Of a DNA stretch of 64,000 nucleotides, positions 48,553 to 57,249 are shown one piece after another; the first letter of the stretch is position 1, and each line of letters begins with the position of its first letter. A program made the translations under genes and the position numbers. The notes under the pieces were generated by a model that worked only from the letters and a program-made list of their open reading frames with translations, had not been told where the DNA came from and made no database searches. This stretch comes from Actinomadura rupiterrae (GTDB lineage: Bacteria; Actinomycetota; Actinomycetes; Streptosporangiales; Streptosporangiaceae), in NCBI RefSeq assembly GCF_024172125.1, contig NZ_JAMZEA010000017.1:124001-188000 (forward strand). Direction: 5' to 3'.

Positions 48553-49292
48553 GCGTGCGCCTCCTGGGACGCGAGCGGGGACAGGGCGGAGGTGAGGAGA
48601 TCGACGGCGCGCGCGGCGTCCACGCCGTCCGGGTGGGGGACGGCGATGTCGAGCCCCACTACCCGTCCGGTGCCGATCAGGCCGGTGAGCTGGGCCGGGT
48701 CGTTCGCCGCGAGGACGTCGAGGTCGAGGTGGAGCCAGACGCGATCCGGTCCGAGCCGTTCCAGGCGGGCGGCGTCGCTGTTCTGGAGCACTTCGTCCGA
48801 GCTGACCAGGGTTCCCACTTCGGGCCAGTGGCTCAGCAGCAGTTCGCCGTGACCGGTGGCGAGGGAGAGGGCCATGGCGTCCGCCGCGGCAAGGGACGAT
48901 CCGGACACCCGGACGTCCTCGTGCGCGGTGAGGTGAACCAGGCCGCAGCGGCCGGCGCGCCGCGCGCCGAGCAGGGATCCGAGCAGGATGCTGCGATCTC
49001 CGCCCAGCACGACCGGGAACCGCGCGGCCGCGAGCGCCGAGCGGACCGCCTCGCCGAGCCGGAGGGTGTGCTCCCGGAGGGGCACCCCGTTGCGGATGCG
49101 GGTGGCCGGCTGCGGGTCGAAGTCGTACGGCGGACGGTCGAGTTCCACCGTCCGGGCCGGGCACAGCCGTTCCTCCAGTCCCGCCGACAGCAGTGCCTGC
49201 GGTCCGCGCCACGCCTCGGGCTCGCGTCCCGGCGCCGGGGGCGCCTGGCCGAGGTTCCAGGGGGCCGCGATGAGCTCGACGGCGGCAGCCAA
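48549..49292 (-). CDS. Arginase/ureohydrolase-fold protein with altered metal site
   Basis: A 247-residue protein with the ureohydrolase fold. The three metal motifs are recognisable but changed: GGDHS reads GGDRS (residues about 98-102), DAHxD reads TAHED, and SxDxDxxD reads HLDLDVLAANDP, which keeps the aspartates. At least two manganese ligands (His to Arg, Asp to Thr) are lost, so normal arginase or agmatinase activity is doubtful. It starts at ATG 49290-49292 with a purine-rich AAAGGAGACGG leader. It is coupled to the lipocalin-like gene and divergent from the CGNR regulator, with an operator between. Confidence 0.75.
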   Translation of the reverse strand: MAAAVELIAAPWNLGQAPPAPGREPEAWRGPQALLSAGLEERLCPARTVELDRPPYDFDPQPATRIRNGVPLREHTLRLGEAVRSALAAARFPVVLGGDRSILLGSLLGARRAGRCGLVHLTAHEDVRVSGSSLAAADAMALSLATGHGELLLSHWPEVGTLVSSDEVLQNSDAARLERLGPDRVWLHLDLDVLAANDPAQLTGLIGTGRVVGLDIAVPHPDGVDAARAVDLLTSALSPLASQEAHA

Positions 49293-49318
49293 GGCCGTCT
49301 CCTTTCAGCGAGAAGTAG

Positions 49319-49350
49319 TCCAACCGGATAACATCAGTACATCGGTTGGA
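49319..49350. promoter_or_regulatory. Operator between arginase-like and CGNR genes
   Basis: TCCAACCG (49319-49326) and CGGTTGGA (49343-49350) are perfect 8-base arms with a 16-base AT-richer spacer that includes GGATAACATC. It sits 27 bases from the arginase-like ATG and 47 bases before the CGNR-protein GTG. Confidence 0.75.
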
Positions 49351-49396
49351 TAGGTTCGTGCAAACAGGGCTCGGGTGAGCAGGAAGGCGGTCAGGC

Positions 49397-50032
49397 GTGA
49401 CGGGAGCCGTCCAGGCCCATGACTTCAGGCCCCGCGATCTCGTCGGCGGGCACGTGGTCATCGACCTGCTGAACACGGTGACGGCGCGCAATGCCGAGCC
49501 GGTCGACTGGCTCGACGGCTACCCGCGGCTGCTGGAGTGGGCCGCCCTCACCGGCCATTTCGATCCCGACGCACTCGCCGCCTTGGAGCGGCTCGCCGAG
49601 GCCGATCCCGCCGGGGCCGAGCGGGCCCTGGATCGCATCCGCGAGCTGCGCGAAGACCTGCACGACGTCGTCACGGCCCTCGTCCAGCAGGACGATCCGG
49701 TTCCTGGGGAGGCGGTTCGCCGTGTCGAGTGGCAGTGGAAGCGCGCCGCCGCCAGCGCGCACCTCGCCATCGCGGAGAACGGCGCGGAACTGCAGGTCGA
49801 CGTCGCGGCCTCGGGGCTCGACTACCTCAGCCACCGGCTCGTCCTGGACGCGTTCGACCTGCTCCGGTCGCTGCCAGCGGAACGCACGCGCGTCTGCCCC
49901 GGCGTCCGCTGCGGCTGGGTGTTCATCGACGGCTCCCGGGGCGGGCGCCGCCGCTGGTGCGACATGGCCACCTGCGGGAACGCCGCCAAAGGCCGCACCC
50001 ACTACCAGCGCAAACGCAAGTCGGCCTCATGA
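49397..50032 (+). CDS. CGNR zinc-finger regulator (ABATE domain)
   Basis: A 211-residue regulator. The N-terminal ABATE domain begins FRPRDLVGGHVVIDLLNTV and the C-terminus carries the CGNR zinc finger: CPGVRCGWVFIDGSRGGRRRWCDMATCGNAAKGRTHYQRKR (residues about 165-205; ligands C-x4-C...C-x4-C, with CGNA in place of CGNR). These proteins are stress-linked DNA-binding regulators. GTG start with AGGAAGG upstream. The palindrome at 49319-49350 is the likely target, controlling the divergent arginase-like operon. It overlaps the convergent ArsR-type gene by 6 bases. Confidence 0.88.
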   Translation: MTGAVQAHDFRPRDLVGGHVVIDLLNTVTARNAEPVDWLDGYPRLLEWAALTGHFDPDALAALERLAEADPAGAERALDRIRELREDLHDVVTALVQQDDPVPGEAVRRVEWQWKRAAASAHLAIAENGAELQVDVAASGLDYLSHRLVLDAFDLLRSLPAERTRVCPGVRCGWVFIDGSRGGRRRWCDMATCGNAAKGRTHYQRKRKSAS

Positions 50033-51001
50033 GGACGGGTCGAGGAGGGCTTCGGCGATCCGCGTCCGGGCGTACAGGACGTAGCGGCCCGCGCGGTGGG
50101 CGGAGACGAGCCCGGCGTCGCGCAGGGCGGTGAGGTGCTGGGACGTGCCGCCCGGCGACATCCCGGTGCGGACGGCCAGGTCACCGGTGGAGGCGGGCTC
50201 GTCCAGCAGGGTCAGGAGCCGCGCGCGGGAGCGGCCGAGGATCCGGGCGAGGGCCTCGGGGGTGTTGCGGTCGGTCCGTTCCCAGAGGGTGCCGACGCCG
50301 CGCGCCGGGTAGCGGAGCAGCGGCTGCCAACCGGGCGCGGTGAGCGAGAACAGCTTGGGCCAGGTGAACGCGGACGGGACGAGCAGCAGACCCCGCCCGT
50401 CCAGCGGGACGGCGCCGGGACTGTTCCGCGGCACGCGCAACCCGTCGCCGATCCAGGACACGCCGGGGCTGAGGTCGGCGAACAGGCGCTGCGCTCCGCC
50501 CGACGCCAGCAGCCGGGCGCGGTAGAGGATGTCGCCGTCCAGCAGAGTGCGGACGCGCGGCCAATACGGCGCGAGCGCGGCGTCCCAGAACGCGGCGACG
50601 GTGTCGGCCAGCTGGTCGAGGTCGGCTTGCGGGTCGGACGAGGGCGGAAGGCCGAGCGTGGCGCGGTCCCGGACGACGCGCTCGTGCGGCTGGAGGCGGA
50701 GCGCGGCGAGTTCGAGGTCCAGGTCGGGCGCGGGCGAGGCGGGCGGCGGGCAGGCGAACGCGGCGATCACCCGGGGCCCGATCAGCTCCAGCAATGGGGC
50801 GAGCCGGACGCCGTCCAGGCGGGGGCGGACGGCCTCGGCCCAGCGGCGGTGCAGCGGGTGCTCGGCCGGATGCTTGAGCACCCGCGCCGCCGCGACCGCC
50901 TCCCACAGCGGTGAGATCGCGAAGCGCGTGTAGGCCAGGTCGTCGGCCGAGAAGGTCAGTTCGAGCACGCGGGCCCCTTCGGATTCGCACGCGAGTCCCA
51001 T
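50027..51001 (-). CDS. ArsR-type regulator with N-terminal DUF5937-like domain
   Basis: A 324-residue regulator whose helix-turn-helix is at the C-terminus: ALARILGRSRARLLTLLDEP, then STGDLAVRTGMSPGGTSQHLTALRDAGLVSAHRAGRYVLYART (residues about 245-315, in blocks). The N-terminal domain begins LELTFSADDLAYTRFAISPLWE, as in actinomycete ArsR proteins with DUF5937. I list the ATG at 51001; the GTG at 50966-50968, which matches the usual family start VLEL and has AAGGGG upstream, is at least as likely. It is divergent from an MFS pump gene 61 bases away, its probable target. Confidence 0.87.
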   Translation of the reverse strand: MGLACESEGARVLELTFSADDLAYTRFAISPLWEAVAAARVLKHPAEHPLHRRWAEAVRPRLDGVRLAPLLELIGPRVIAAFACPPPASPAPDLDLELAALRLQPHERVVRDRATLGLPPSSDPQADLDQLADTVAAFWDAALAPYWPRVRTLLDGDILYRARLLASGGAQRLFADLSPGVSWIGDGLRVPRNSPGAVPLDGRGLLLVPSAFTWPKLFSLTAPGWQPLLRYPARGVGTLWERTDRNTPEALARILGRSRARLLTLLDEPASTGDLAVRTGMSPGGTSQHLTALRDAGLVSAHRAGRYVLYARTRIAEALLDPSS

Positions 51002-51062
51002 CGGATTCGGTCCAGGCTAAATCCGTCGAGGGGGGCGTGGTGCCTCGGCGAGGGTTCCGGGC

Positions 51063-52298
51063 ATGACGACCCTCACGCGGAGCGTCCGGCGGCCCGTGCT
51101 GGCCGACCGCGACTTCCGGCTCCTGTTCACCGCGGACGCCGCGTCCAAGATCAGTACGCAGCTCGGCACGCTCGCCGTCCCGGTGCTCGCGCAGGCCGCC
51201 CTGCACGCCGGGCCCGGCCAGGTGGGACTGCTCGCGGCGCTGAGCACCGTCGCGTTCCTGCTGGTCGGGCTCCCGGCCGGGGCCTGGGTGGACCGGATGC
51301 GCAAGCGCCGCGTGCTGGTCGCCGCCGACCTGGTCCGCGCCGGGCTGGTCGGGTCCGTCCCGGCGGCCTGGGCGCTGGGCGTGCTGACGCTGCCGCAGCT
51401 CTATGCGGTCACGCTGCTCACCGGCGTCGCGACGGTGTTCTTCGACGTCGCGCACCTCAGCCTCGTCCCGGCGCTGGTCGGGCGCGACCGGCTGGTGGCG
51501 GCCAACTCGGCGCTCGCCGGGCTCACCACCGTCGCGGACGTCTCCGGACGCGGCATCGGCGGTTTCGTCGTCCAGGGCCTCGGCGCGCCGTGCGCCGTCC
51601 TGGCGGATGCCGCGGGCTACCTGTGGTCGGCGTGCTTCCTGCGCAACGTGCGGGCGGTCGAGCCCGAGCACCCGGCCGGACGGCGCGGGACGGCGGAGGG
51701 GCTGCGGTTCGTCCTCGGCCATCCGGTGCTGCGCCCGGTGGTCCTGGAGGGCGCGCTGACCAACCTCAGCATCCAGATCTGCCAGGTCGCGTTCCTGGTG
51801 CTGTTCACCAGCGAGCTCAAGCTCCCCGCCGGAGTCCTCGGGCTGTTCCTGGCCGCGGGCGGCGCGGGGGCGTTCCTAGGCGCGACCGCCGCGCCGGTGC
51901 TGGCCCGGCGGCTCGGCCTCGGCCGCACGCTGTGGCTCGCGGGCATGGTGATCGCGCCGTTCGGGCCGCTGGCCGCCCTGGTGGCGCGCGGGCCGATGCT
52001 GTGGCTGGCGGGCCTGGGCTGGATGGTCTGCCTGTTCAAGGTCGGCGTCGACAACGTGCTGCTGGTCAGCTACCGCCAGCGCGCGACACCGGACGCCATG
52101 CTCGGCCGGATGAACGCCACCTTCCGCTTCCTGCTCACCGGCGCGCTCGCGGTCGGCGGCGCCGTCGGCGGGCTCGTCGGGGAGTACGCGACCGTCCGCG
52201 CGGCGCTGTGGATCGGGGTCACCGGCCTGGCGCTGCGCTGGACGATCGCGTTCTTCTCACCCGTCCGCCGCCTCACGACCATCGAGGCGGCGGACTGA
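51063..52298 (+). CDS. MFS transporter (enterobactin/macrolide-exporter type)
   Basis: A 411-residue 12-helix MFS transporter. RDFRLLFTADAASKISTQLG (helix 1), AFLLVGLPAGAWVDRMRKRRVLVAADLVRAG (motif A and helix 3) and GRDRLVAANSALAGLTTVADVSGRGIGGFVVQ (helix 5 region) are typical of the MefA/EntS-like group that often pairs with ArsR-DUF5937 regulators (segments read in parts). It probably exports a drug or siderophore. The ATG is 61 bases from the divergent regulator start. Confidence 0.9.
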   Translation: MTTLTRSVRRPVLADRDFRLLFTADAASKISTQLGTLAVPVLAQAALHAGPGQVGLLAALSTVAFLLVGLPAGAWVDRMRKRRVLVAADLVRAGLVGSVPAAWALGVLTLPQLYAVTLLTGVATVFFDVAHLSLVPALVGRDRLVAANSALAGLTTVADVSGRGIGGFVVQGLGAPCAVLADAAGYLWSACFLRNVRAVEPEHPAGRRGTAEGLRFVLGHPVLRPVVLEGALTNLSIQICQVAFLVLFTSELKLPAGVLGLFLAAGGAGAFLGATAAPVLARRLGLGRTLWLAGMVIAPFGPLAALVARGPMLWLAGLGWMVCLFKVGVDNVLLVSYRQRATPDAMLGRMNATFRFLLTGALAVGGAVGGLVGEYATVRAALWIGVTGLALRWTIAFFSPVRRLTTIEAAD

Positions 52299-52317
52299 AC
52301 TCGGCGTTCAGGAGCGC

Positions 52318-53283
52318 TCAGGGGCGGGGGATGGCGACGACGTCGTACCGCGTCGTCGGCGTCGGGGTGGTGTTGAAGCGGGCGTTGGGCATGTAGAACC
52401 GCGACCCGAACTCGGCGATGGTCGCGGGCACGTGGAACAGCTTCGGGTAGCGCACCCGCTTCACCACGCGCCCCTCGGTCCCGGACGCGTTCAGACGCAG
52501 GACGGCCAGGGTGTTGTACTTGTTCTGCAGCGCGTACAGGGTGCGCCCGCGCAGCAGTAGCCCGTCACCCCACACCAGCGAGTCGCCGTGCAGGTTCACG
52601 CGGCGCGTCACCCCCGCGTGGTCCACGCGGAACAGCGCGCCGGTGTTGGACTGGACGACCAGCAGCGCCCGCCCGTCCGGTGTCGGGGTGATGCCGTTGG
52701 CGTTGAACCCGTCGGCGTACTTGATGTCGCCGGTGAGGGGGATGCGCTTGACGGTGGTGGGCAGTCCGGCGCCGCGCAGCGGCAGCTTGTAGAGGACGGG
52801 GCTGGTGGAGTCGGTGATCCACGCGGCGCCCTGGGTGAGGATGATGTCGTTGACGAAGGTCGGGCCGGTGGCCAGCCGGTAGCGGGCCAGGACCCGTCCG
52901 GTGCGGGTGTCGACGATCCGCGCGTCGCCGCCCGTCCCGCCCGCCACGAACAGGTGCCCGTGGGTGTCGGTCTTCAGGCCGAGGGACGGCGTGCCTGGGC
53001 CCTCGCTGAAGATCCTGCCGCGTCCGGTGCGCAGGTCGGCGCGGTAGATCGAGCCGTCGCGCATGGAGCTGACGAACGCGGCCGGGCGGGTCCCGGGGAC
53101 GGGCGTGATGCCCTCGGGCTGGAACCCGTCCGGCAGGCGGATCCTGGCCGGGAACGCGGCCCGGCCCTCGCTCAGGTCACCAACGGCGGCTTGGGCGGGG
53201 GAGGCCGCGGCGACGGCCAGGCCGAGGACGACAAGGGACGAGACCGCGCGGCGCCGGACGATGTGCTTCTCAGGTGGTGTCAT
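52318..53283 (-). CDS. Secreted SMP-30/gluconolactonase-like beta-propeller protein
   Basis: A 321-residue exported protein. The signal peptide covers about residues 1-33: basic HIVRRRAVSSLVVLGLAVAA with cleavage after SPAQAA. The mature part is a six-bladed propeller of the SMP-30/YncE type, with FQPEGITPVPGTRPAAFVSS, LKTDTHGHLFVAGG, FVNDIILTQGAAWITDS and NGITPTPDGRALLVVQS. A Asn-Gly-Ile calcium-site motif occurs twice in related form. The ATG at 53281-53283 faces the LysR gene. It may be a lactonase or a sugar/quinone sensor. Confidence 0.82.
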   Translation of the reverse strand: MTPPEKHIVRRRAVSSLVVLGLAVAAASPAQAAVGDLSEGRAAFPARIRLPDGFQPEGITPVPGTRPAAFVSSMRDGSIYRADLRTGRGRIFSEGPGTPSLGLKTDTHGHLFVAGGTGGDARIVDTRTGRVLARYRLATGPTFVNDIILTQGAAWITDSTSPVLYKLPLRGAGLPTTVKRIPLTGDIKYADGFNANGITPTPDGRALLVVQSNTGALFRVDHAGVTRRVNLHGDSLVWGDGLLLRGRTLYALQNKYNTLAVLRLNASGTEGRVVKRVRYPKLFHVPATIAEFGSRFYMPNARFNTTPTPTTRYDVVAIPRP

Positions 53284-53310
53284 CACGCGTCCAGCCTCGG
53301 GCAGCGGCGA

Positions 53311-53340
53311 TCGATGAGTCCAACACATGCTTGTCATCGA
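53311..53340. promoter_or_regulatory. LysR operator in the propeller/LysR promoter
   Basis: TCGATGA (53311-53317) and TCATCGA (53334-53340) form a 7-base inverted repeat with a 16-base spacer. The right arm overlaps a second small dyad, TTGTCATCGACAA (53331-53343), of the T-N11-A kind bound by LysR proteins. It lies 28-57 bases upstream of the LysR start. Confidence 0.6.
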
Positions 53341-53367
53341 CAACGATCGTGATCCACGATTGCGCGC

Positions 53368-54258
53368 GTGGAACTCCAGCAGATGCGCTACGTCGTCGCC
53401 GTGGCGGAGACGGGCAACTTCACCCGCGCCGCCGAGCAGTGCCTGGTCGTGCAGTCCGCGCTCAGCCACCAGATCGCGCGGCTGGAACGCGAGCTGGGCG
53501 CGCGGCTGTTCGACCGGACCAGCCGCCGGGTCCGGCTGACCCCGGCGGGTGAGGCGTTCCTGCCGGCCGCGCGGCAGTCCTTGGACGCCGCCGAGCGCGC
53601 CCGCGCCGAGGTGGCGGCCGCGTCCGGCGAGATCCGCGGGCAGGTCGCGATCGGCGCGATCCCGACCGTCACCGCCGTCGACCTGCCCGGCCTGCTGGAA
53701 CGCTTCCACGCGCGGCACCCGCACGTGCGGATCAGCCTGCGCTCGGGCGCGAGCGAGAAGCTGGTCGAGCGGGTGCGGCTCGGCACCCTGGACGTGGCGT
53801 TCCTCGGCATTCCGGTCAACGCGCGTCCGAAGGGGGTGCACGGCCGCGAGCTGGCGCGCGGCGAGCTGGTCGGCGTTACCGCGCTCGGCCATCCGCTCGC
53901 CGGGCGCGAGCGCGTGGAGCTGCGCGACCTGGCGGACGAGCCGTTCGTCGACTTCCCGTCCGGAACCGCCGCGCGGGCCCAGACGGACGAGGCGTTCGCG
54001 GCGGCGGGCGTCCGCCGCGACGTGGCGTTCGAGATCTCCACCGCCGACTTCATGGCGCGGCTGATCAGGCAGGGGCTGGGGATCGGGCTGATGCCCGCCT
54101 CGTTCGTCCCGCAGCTGACCGGGCTGGCCGTCCTGGAGATCAGGGACGCGCCCGCGCGGATGGAGCACCTGGTCTGGAGCAGGTTCCCGCCGTCTCCCGC
54201 GACGACGGCGTTCCTCGGCGAGCTGGGCATCGCACCGGAGGATGTCGACCAGGACTAA
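53368..54258 (+). CDS. LysR-family transcriptional regulator
   Basis: A 296-residue LysR protein. The helix-turn-helix is QQMRYVVAVAETGNFTRAAEQCLVVQSALSHQIARLERELGARLFDR (residues 4-50, family block), and the effector domain includes GQVAIGAIPTVTAVDLPGLL and RLIRQGLGIGLMPASFV. GTG start. It is divergent from the secreted propeller gene. The 3' end is 15 bases from the convergent tetR stop, and that gap is exactly one copy of the TetR operator. Confidence 0.9.
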   Translation: MELQQMRYVVAVAETGNFTRAAEQCLVVQSALSHQIARLERELGARLFDRTSRRVRLTPAGEAFLPAARQSLDAAERARAEVAAASGEIRGQVAIGAIPTVTAVDLPGLLERFHARHPHVRISLRSGASEKLVERVRLGTLDVAFLGIPVNARPKGVHGRELARGELVGVTALGHPLAGRERVELRDLADEPFVDFPSGTAARAQTDEAFAAAGVRRDVAFEISTADFMARLIRQGLGIGLMPASFVPQLTGLAVLEIRDAPARMEHLVWSRFPPSPATTAFLGELGIAPEDVDQD

Positions 54259-54273
54259 CGGAACAAGGTTCCG
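54259..54273. promoter_or_regulatory. TetR-operator copy between convergent lysR and tetR stops
   Basis: CGGAAC-AAG-GTTCCG fills the whole 15-base gap between the lysR TAA and the tetR TAG. It has the same arms as the two operators upstream of tetR. It could bind the repressor at the 3' side of its gene or act as a very short transcription hairpin; there is no T run. Confidence 0.7.
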
Positions 54274-54894
54274 CTAGTACCGGAGGCCCGCGACGAGGAG
54301 GGCGACCATGCGGCGCGCGTCGTAGCGCGGGTCCTCGTCGGCGCCGATGCACAGGTTGCCGACAGCGCGCATCAGCTCGTAGGCGTCCACGCCGGAGCCG
54401 ATCTCGCCCGCGTCGGCGGCCGCCCGCAGCAGCTGCCCGCACACCGGGACGAGGGTGTCGAGGAAGTAGGCGTGCAGGGCCTCGAAGCCCGGGTCGTCCG
54501 ACCGCAGCACCGCGGCCAGGCCGTGCTTGGTGACCAGGAAGTCGACGAAGAGGTTGACCCAGCGGGCGAGCGCGTCGTGCGGGGACGGGCTGCTCGCCAG
54601 TAGGGCCGGGCCCGCCTCGGCGCACGCCTCCACCTGGTGCCGGTAGACGGCGATGATCAGGTCCGCCCGGGTCGGGAAGTGCCGGTAGATCGTCGCCACG
54701 CCGACGCCCGCCCTGGCGGCGACGTCGCGGACCGGGGCCTCGACGCCCGAGGTCACGAACACCGCGGCGGCGGCGTCGAGCAGCGTCCGCTCGTTGCGCC
54801 GCGCGTCCGCCCGCTTGCGCGGCGCCTCGGCCTGCTTTTGCGGCGCCTCGGCGTGCTTGCGCGGTGCGGGCCTCCCGGTCGCGCCGTCGGTCAT
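54274..54894 (-). CDS. TetR-family regulator
   Basis: A 206-residue TetR regulator. After a Lys/Ala-rich N-terminal arm (RKHAEAPQKQAEAPRKRADA) comes NERTLLDAAAAVFVTSGVEA and PVRDVAARAGVGVATIYRHFPTRADLI, the recognition helix IYRHF. The ligand domain spans the rest. ATG 54892-54894; a GTG directly before it is an alternative. The divergent gene is an aldo/keto reductase. Three copies of a GGAAC/GTTCC operator flank the gene. Confidence 0.9.
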   Translation of the reverse strand: MTDGATGRPAPRKHAEAPQKQAEAPRKRADARRNERTLLDAAAAVFVTSGVEAPVRDVAARAGVGVATIYRHFPTRADLIIAVYRHQVEACAEAGPALLASSPSPHDALARWVNLFVDFLVTKHGLAAVLRSDDPGFEALHAYFLDTLVPVCGQLLRAAADAGEIGSGVDAYELMRAVGNLCIGADEDPRYDARRMVALLVAGLRY

Positions 54895-54913
54895 CACAGT
54901 CCTCCGTTGCTAA

Positions 54914-54953
54914 ACGGAACATGGTTCCGTATATTAATCGGAACGTCGTTCCG
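54914..54953. promoter_or_regulatory. Two TetR operators upstream of tetR and the aldo/keto reductase
   Basis: ACGGAAC-ATG-GTTCCGT (54914-54930) and CGGAACG-T-CGTTCCG (54939-54953) are dyads with perfect 7-base arms and centres 24 bases apart. Both share the CGGAAC/GTTCCG core with the site at 54259-54273. Confidence 0.9.
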
Positions 54954-55020
54954 CTTGCTCATCATGCCATGAGCGGGCGGGGGCGGCGCCTGAACATGCC
55001 TGATCAAGAGGAGATCGACC

Positions 55021-56034
55021 ATGCAGTACCGCACCCTGGGACGCACCGGAGTCCAGGTGAGCACGCTGGTGCTCGGCGCGATGAACTTCGGCCGCATCGG
55101 CAACACCACCCAGGACGAGGCGACCGCCATCGTGGACGCCGCGCTCGACGCCGGGATCAACACCATCGACACCGCCGACATGTACGGCGAGTCGGAGGAG
55201 ATGGTCGGCAAGGCCATCGCGGGCCGCCGCGACGACATCGTCCTGGCGACCAAGGCGGTCATGCCGATGGGCGACGACCCCAACCACCGCGGCGCGTCCC
55301 GGCGCTGGCTGGTCACCGCGCTGGACGACAGCCTGCGCCGCCTCGGCGTCGACCACGTGGACCTGTACCAGATGCACCGCTGGGACCCGTCCACCAGCGA
55401 CGAGGAGACCCTCGCCGCGCTGACCGACCTGCAGCGGGCCGGGAAGATCCGCTACTTCGGCTCCTCGACCTTCCCGGCCTACCGGATCGTCCAGGGCCAG
55501 TGGACCGCGCACGACCGCAACCTGGGCCGCTACGTCACCGAGCAGCCCAGCTACTCGATCCTGCAGCGCGGCATCGAGGCGGACGTGCTGCCGGTCACCG
55601 AGGAGTACGGGATGGGCGTGCTGGCGTGGAGCCCGCTGGCCTCGGGGTGGCTGTCGGGCGCGGTCCGAGCGGGCCGCGACGTCGCCACCCACCGCTCGAC
55701 GTTCATGCCCGACCGGTTCGACATGTCGCTGCCGGTCAACCAGGTCCGGCTGGAGGCCGTGGAGCGGCTGGCGAAGGTCGCGGACGCGGCGGGCCTGACG
55801 CTGATCCAGCTCGCGCTCGGGTTCGTCACCGCGCACCCGGCCGTGACCAGCGCGATCATCGGCCCGCGCACGCTGGACCACCTGCGCTCGCAGCTCGCCG
55901 CCGCCGAGACCGTCCTGCCCGCCGACGTGCTCGACGCGATCGACGAGATCGTGGCGCCGGGTGTCGACCTGGCCGCGCACGAGAAGCACGACACCCCGCC
56001 CGCGCTGCTGGACGCCTCCCTGCGGCGGCGCTGA
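55021..56034 (+). CDS. Aldo/keto reductase
   Basis: A 337-residue NADP-dependent (alpha/beta)8-barrel oxidoreductase. The catalytic tetrad is visible: D in INTIDTADMYGES (around residue 53), Y58, K in VLATKAVMPMG (around 84) and H in LYQMHRWDP (around 119). NADP contacts lie near IIGPRTLDHLRSQLAAAE at the C-terminus. ATG with GAGGAG 8 bases upstream. It is controlled by the divergent TetR protein through the GGAAC dyads. It probably reduces a reactive aldehyde or ketone. Confidence 0.92.
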   Translation: MQYRTLGRTGVQVSTLVLGAMNFGRIGNTTQDEATAIVDAALDAGINTIDTADMYGESEEMVGKAIAGRRDDIVLATKAVMPMGDDPNHRGASRRWLVTALDDSLRRLGVDHVDLYQMHRWDPSTSDEETLAALTDLQRAGKIRYFGSSTFPAYRIVQGQWTAHDRNLGRYVTEQPSYSILQRGIEADVLPVTEEYGMGVLAWSPLASGWLSGAVRAGRDVATHRSTFMPDRFDMSLPVNQVRLEAVERLAKVADAAGLTLIQLALGFVTAHPAVTSAIIGPRTLDHLRSQLAAAETVLPADVLDAIDEIVAPGVDLAAHEKHDTPPALLDASLRRR

Positions 56035-56058
56035 CACCGCCGCCGCCTCGGGCCCGGC

Positions 56059-57246
56059 TCAGGAGATCTCCTTGAGGAAGACCAGGGCGTCGGCCCGGGT
56101 GAGGGCGGACGGGTCGAGCGAGGCGTAGGTGTGGTCGGCCGGGACGCGGCGGACCGGCGTCCGGTCGAGGACCCCGGCGAGCCGGGCGGGATCGGCGACG
56201 ACCCGGTCGTCCGGGAGGCCGGCGAGCATGCCTTCCAGGGTGTCCGGGCCGGGGACGTCGGAGCCGCGCCGGCCGAAGTTGCTCGCCACGACCGCGTACC
56301 GGTCGCCGAGGTGGCTGGACACGATCGCCCCGGCGCTCCACCATTCGGTGTGCAGGTCGCGCATGCGCATGCTGCTGCGGTCGCGCTGCAGGTGGCCGTT
56401 GTGCGCGAACACCAGCGTCGGTCCGCGCCTTGCCTCGCGGCGCACGATCGCGTCGAGGTTGCTCGCCATCATCGTGTCGCGCAGCGACAGCAGCGTGTTC
56501 ATGCGCGCCGGGCCCGGGTCGGCCATCCCCGCGTGGTAGCGCAGCAGGCCCGAGAGGGTGCGGGCGTGCAGGTCGGCGCGCCACCAGTCGTCCCGGGACG
56601 TCGCGTCCATCAGCAGCGGCGCGTTGGCGGCGAGCAGCGTGTGCAGGTCGTCGGCGATCAGCCGCAGGTCCTCGGCGTCGGGAGTGCGGCCGATGGACTG
56701 CGCGGGGTCCATCATGGCGGCCGGGTTGGTCCACAGCTCGTCCTTGCGGAGCAGCTCGTCCAGCTCGTCCCGGCTCCACGGCAGGTCGAGGTGGGCGGCG
56801 AGGTAGTCGTACAGCGCGGTCAGCGCCGGACGCGGGCTGGCGGCGCCGGTGATCTCCAGCGGGCCGTCCATCCCGTACAGGTGGAGCCGTCCGGCCGGTG
56901 GGCGGCCCTGGTTGTAGGCGCGCATCCAGGCCACCAGGTCGCGGTTGGCGGCGATGGTGTCCCAGTCGTGGCTGAAGCCGCGCTTCATCGCGTCCTCGAA
57001 GTCGCCCTCGCCGCGCGTGACGTGGGCGTCGGCGACCAGCGCGGCCAGGCAGTCGGTCTCCAGGGCGATCGAGCGGTAGCCCTCGTGCTGGACGAGGTGC
57101 CTGAACAGTTCGTTGCGCAGTTCGGGGAACGCCTCGACGCGGTGGGTGGGCTCGCCGAGGCCGAGCAGGCGGGTGGTCGGCGGCAGGAGCGCGGTGAGGG
57201 ACTCGCAGGTGAAGGGACGCACGGCGTCCCGGATCTGTGCCGTCAT
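56059..57246 (-). CDS. Erythromycin-esterase-family protein
   Basis: A 395-residue member of the EreA/EreB-like superfamily. Characteristic motifs are LLGLGEPTHRVEAFPELRNEL (residues about 27-47, with the catalytic-type Glu and His), SIALETDCLAA, LHLYGMDGPLEITG and VFAHNGHLQRDRS (near 275-287, carrying His and Asn). Family members hydrolyse macrolactones, but others in actinomycetes have unrelated or unknown roles. It is divergent from the TioE-like regulator, with an operator between; a drug-responsive resistance pair is plausible. Confidence 0.88.
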   Translation of the reverse strand: MTAQIRDAVRPFTCESLTALLPPTTRLLGLGEPTHRVEAFPELRNELFRHLVQHEGYRSIALETDCLAALVADAHVTRGEGDFEDAMKRGFSHDWDTIAANRDLVAWMRAYNQGRPPAGRLHLYGMDGPLEITGAASPRPALTALYDYLAAHLDLPWSRDELDELLRKDELWTNPAAMMDPAQSIGRTPDAEDLRLIADDLHTLLAANAPLLMDATSRDDWWRADLHARTLSGLLRYHAGMADPGPARMNTLLSLRDTMMASNLDAIVRREARRGPTLVFAHNGHLQRDRSSMRMRDLHTEWWSAGAIVSSHLGDRYAVVASNFGRRGSDVPGPDTLEGMLAGLPDDRVVADPARLAGVLDRTPVRRVPADHTYASLDPSALTRADALVFLKEIS

Positions 57247-57249
57247 ACC

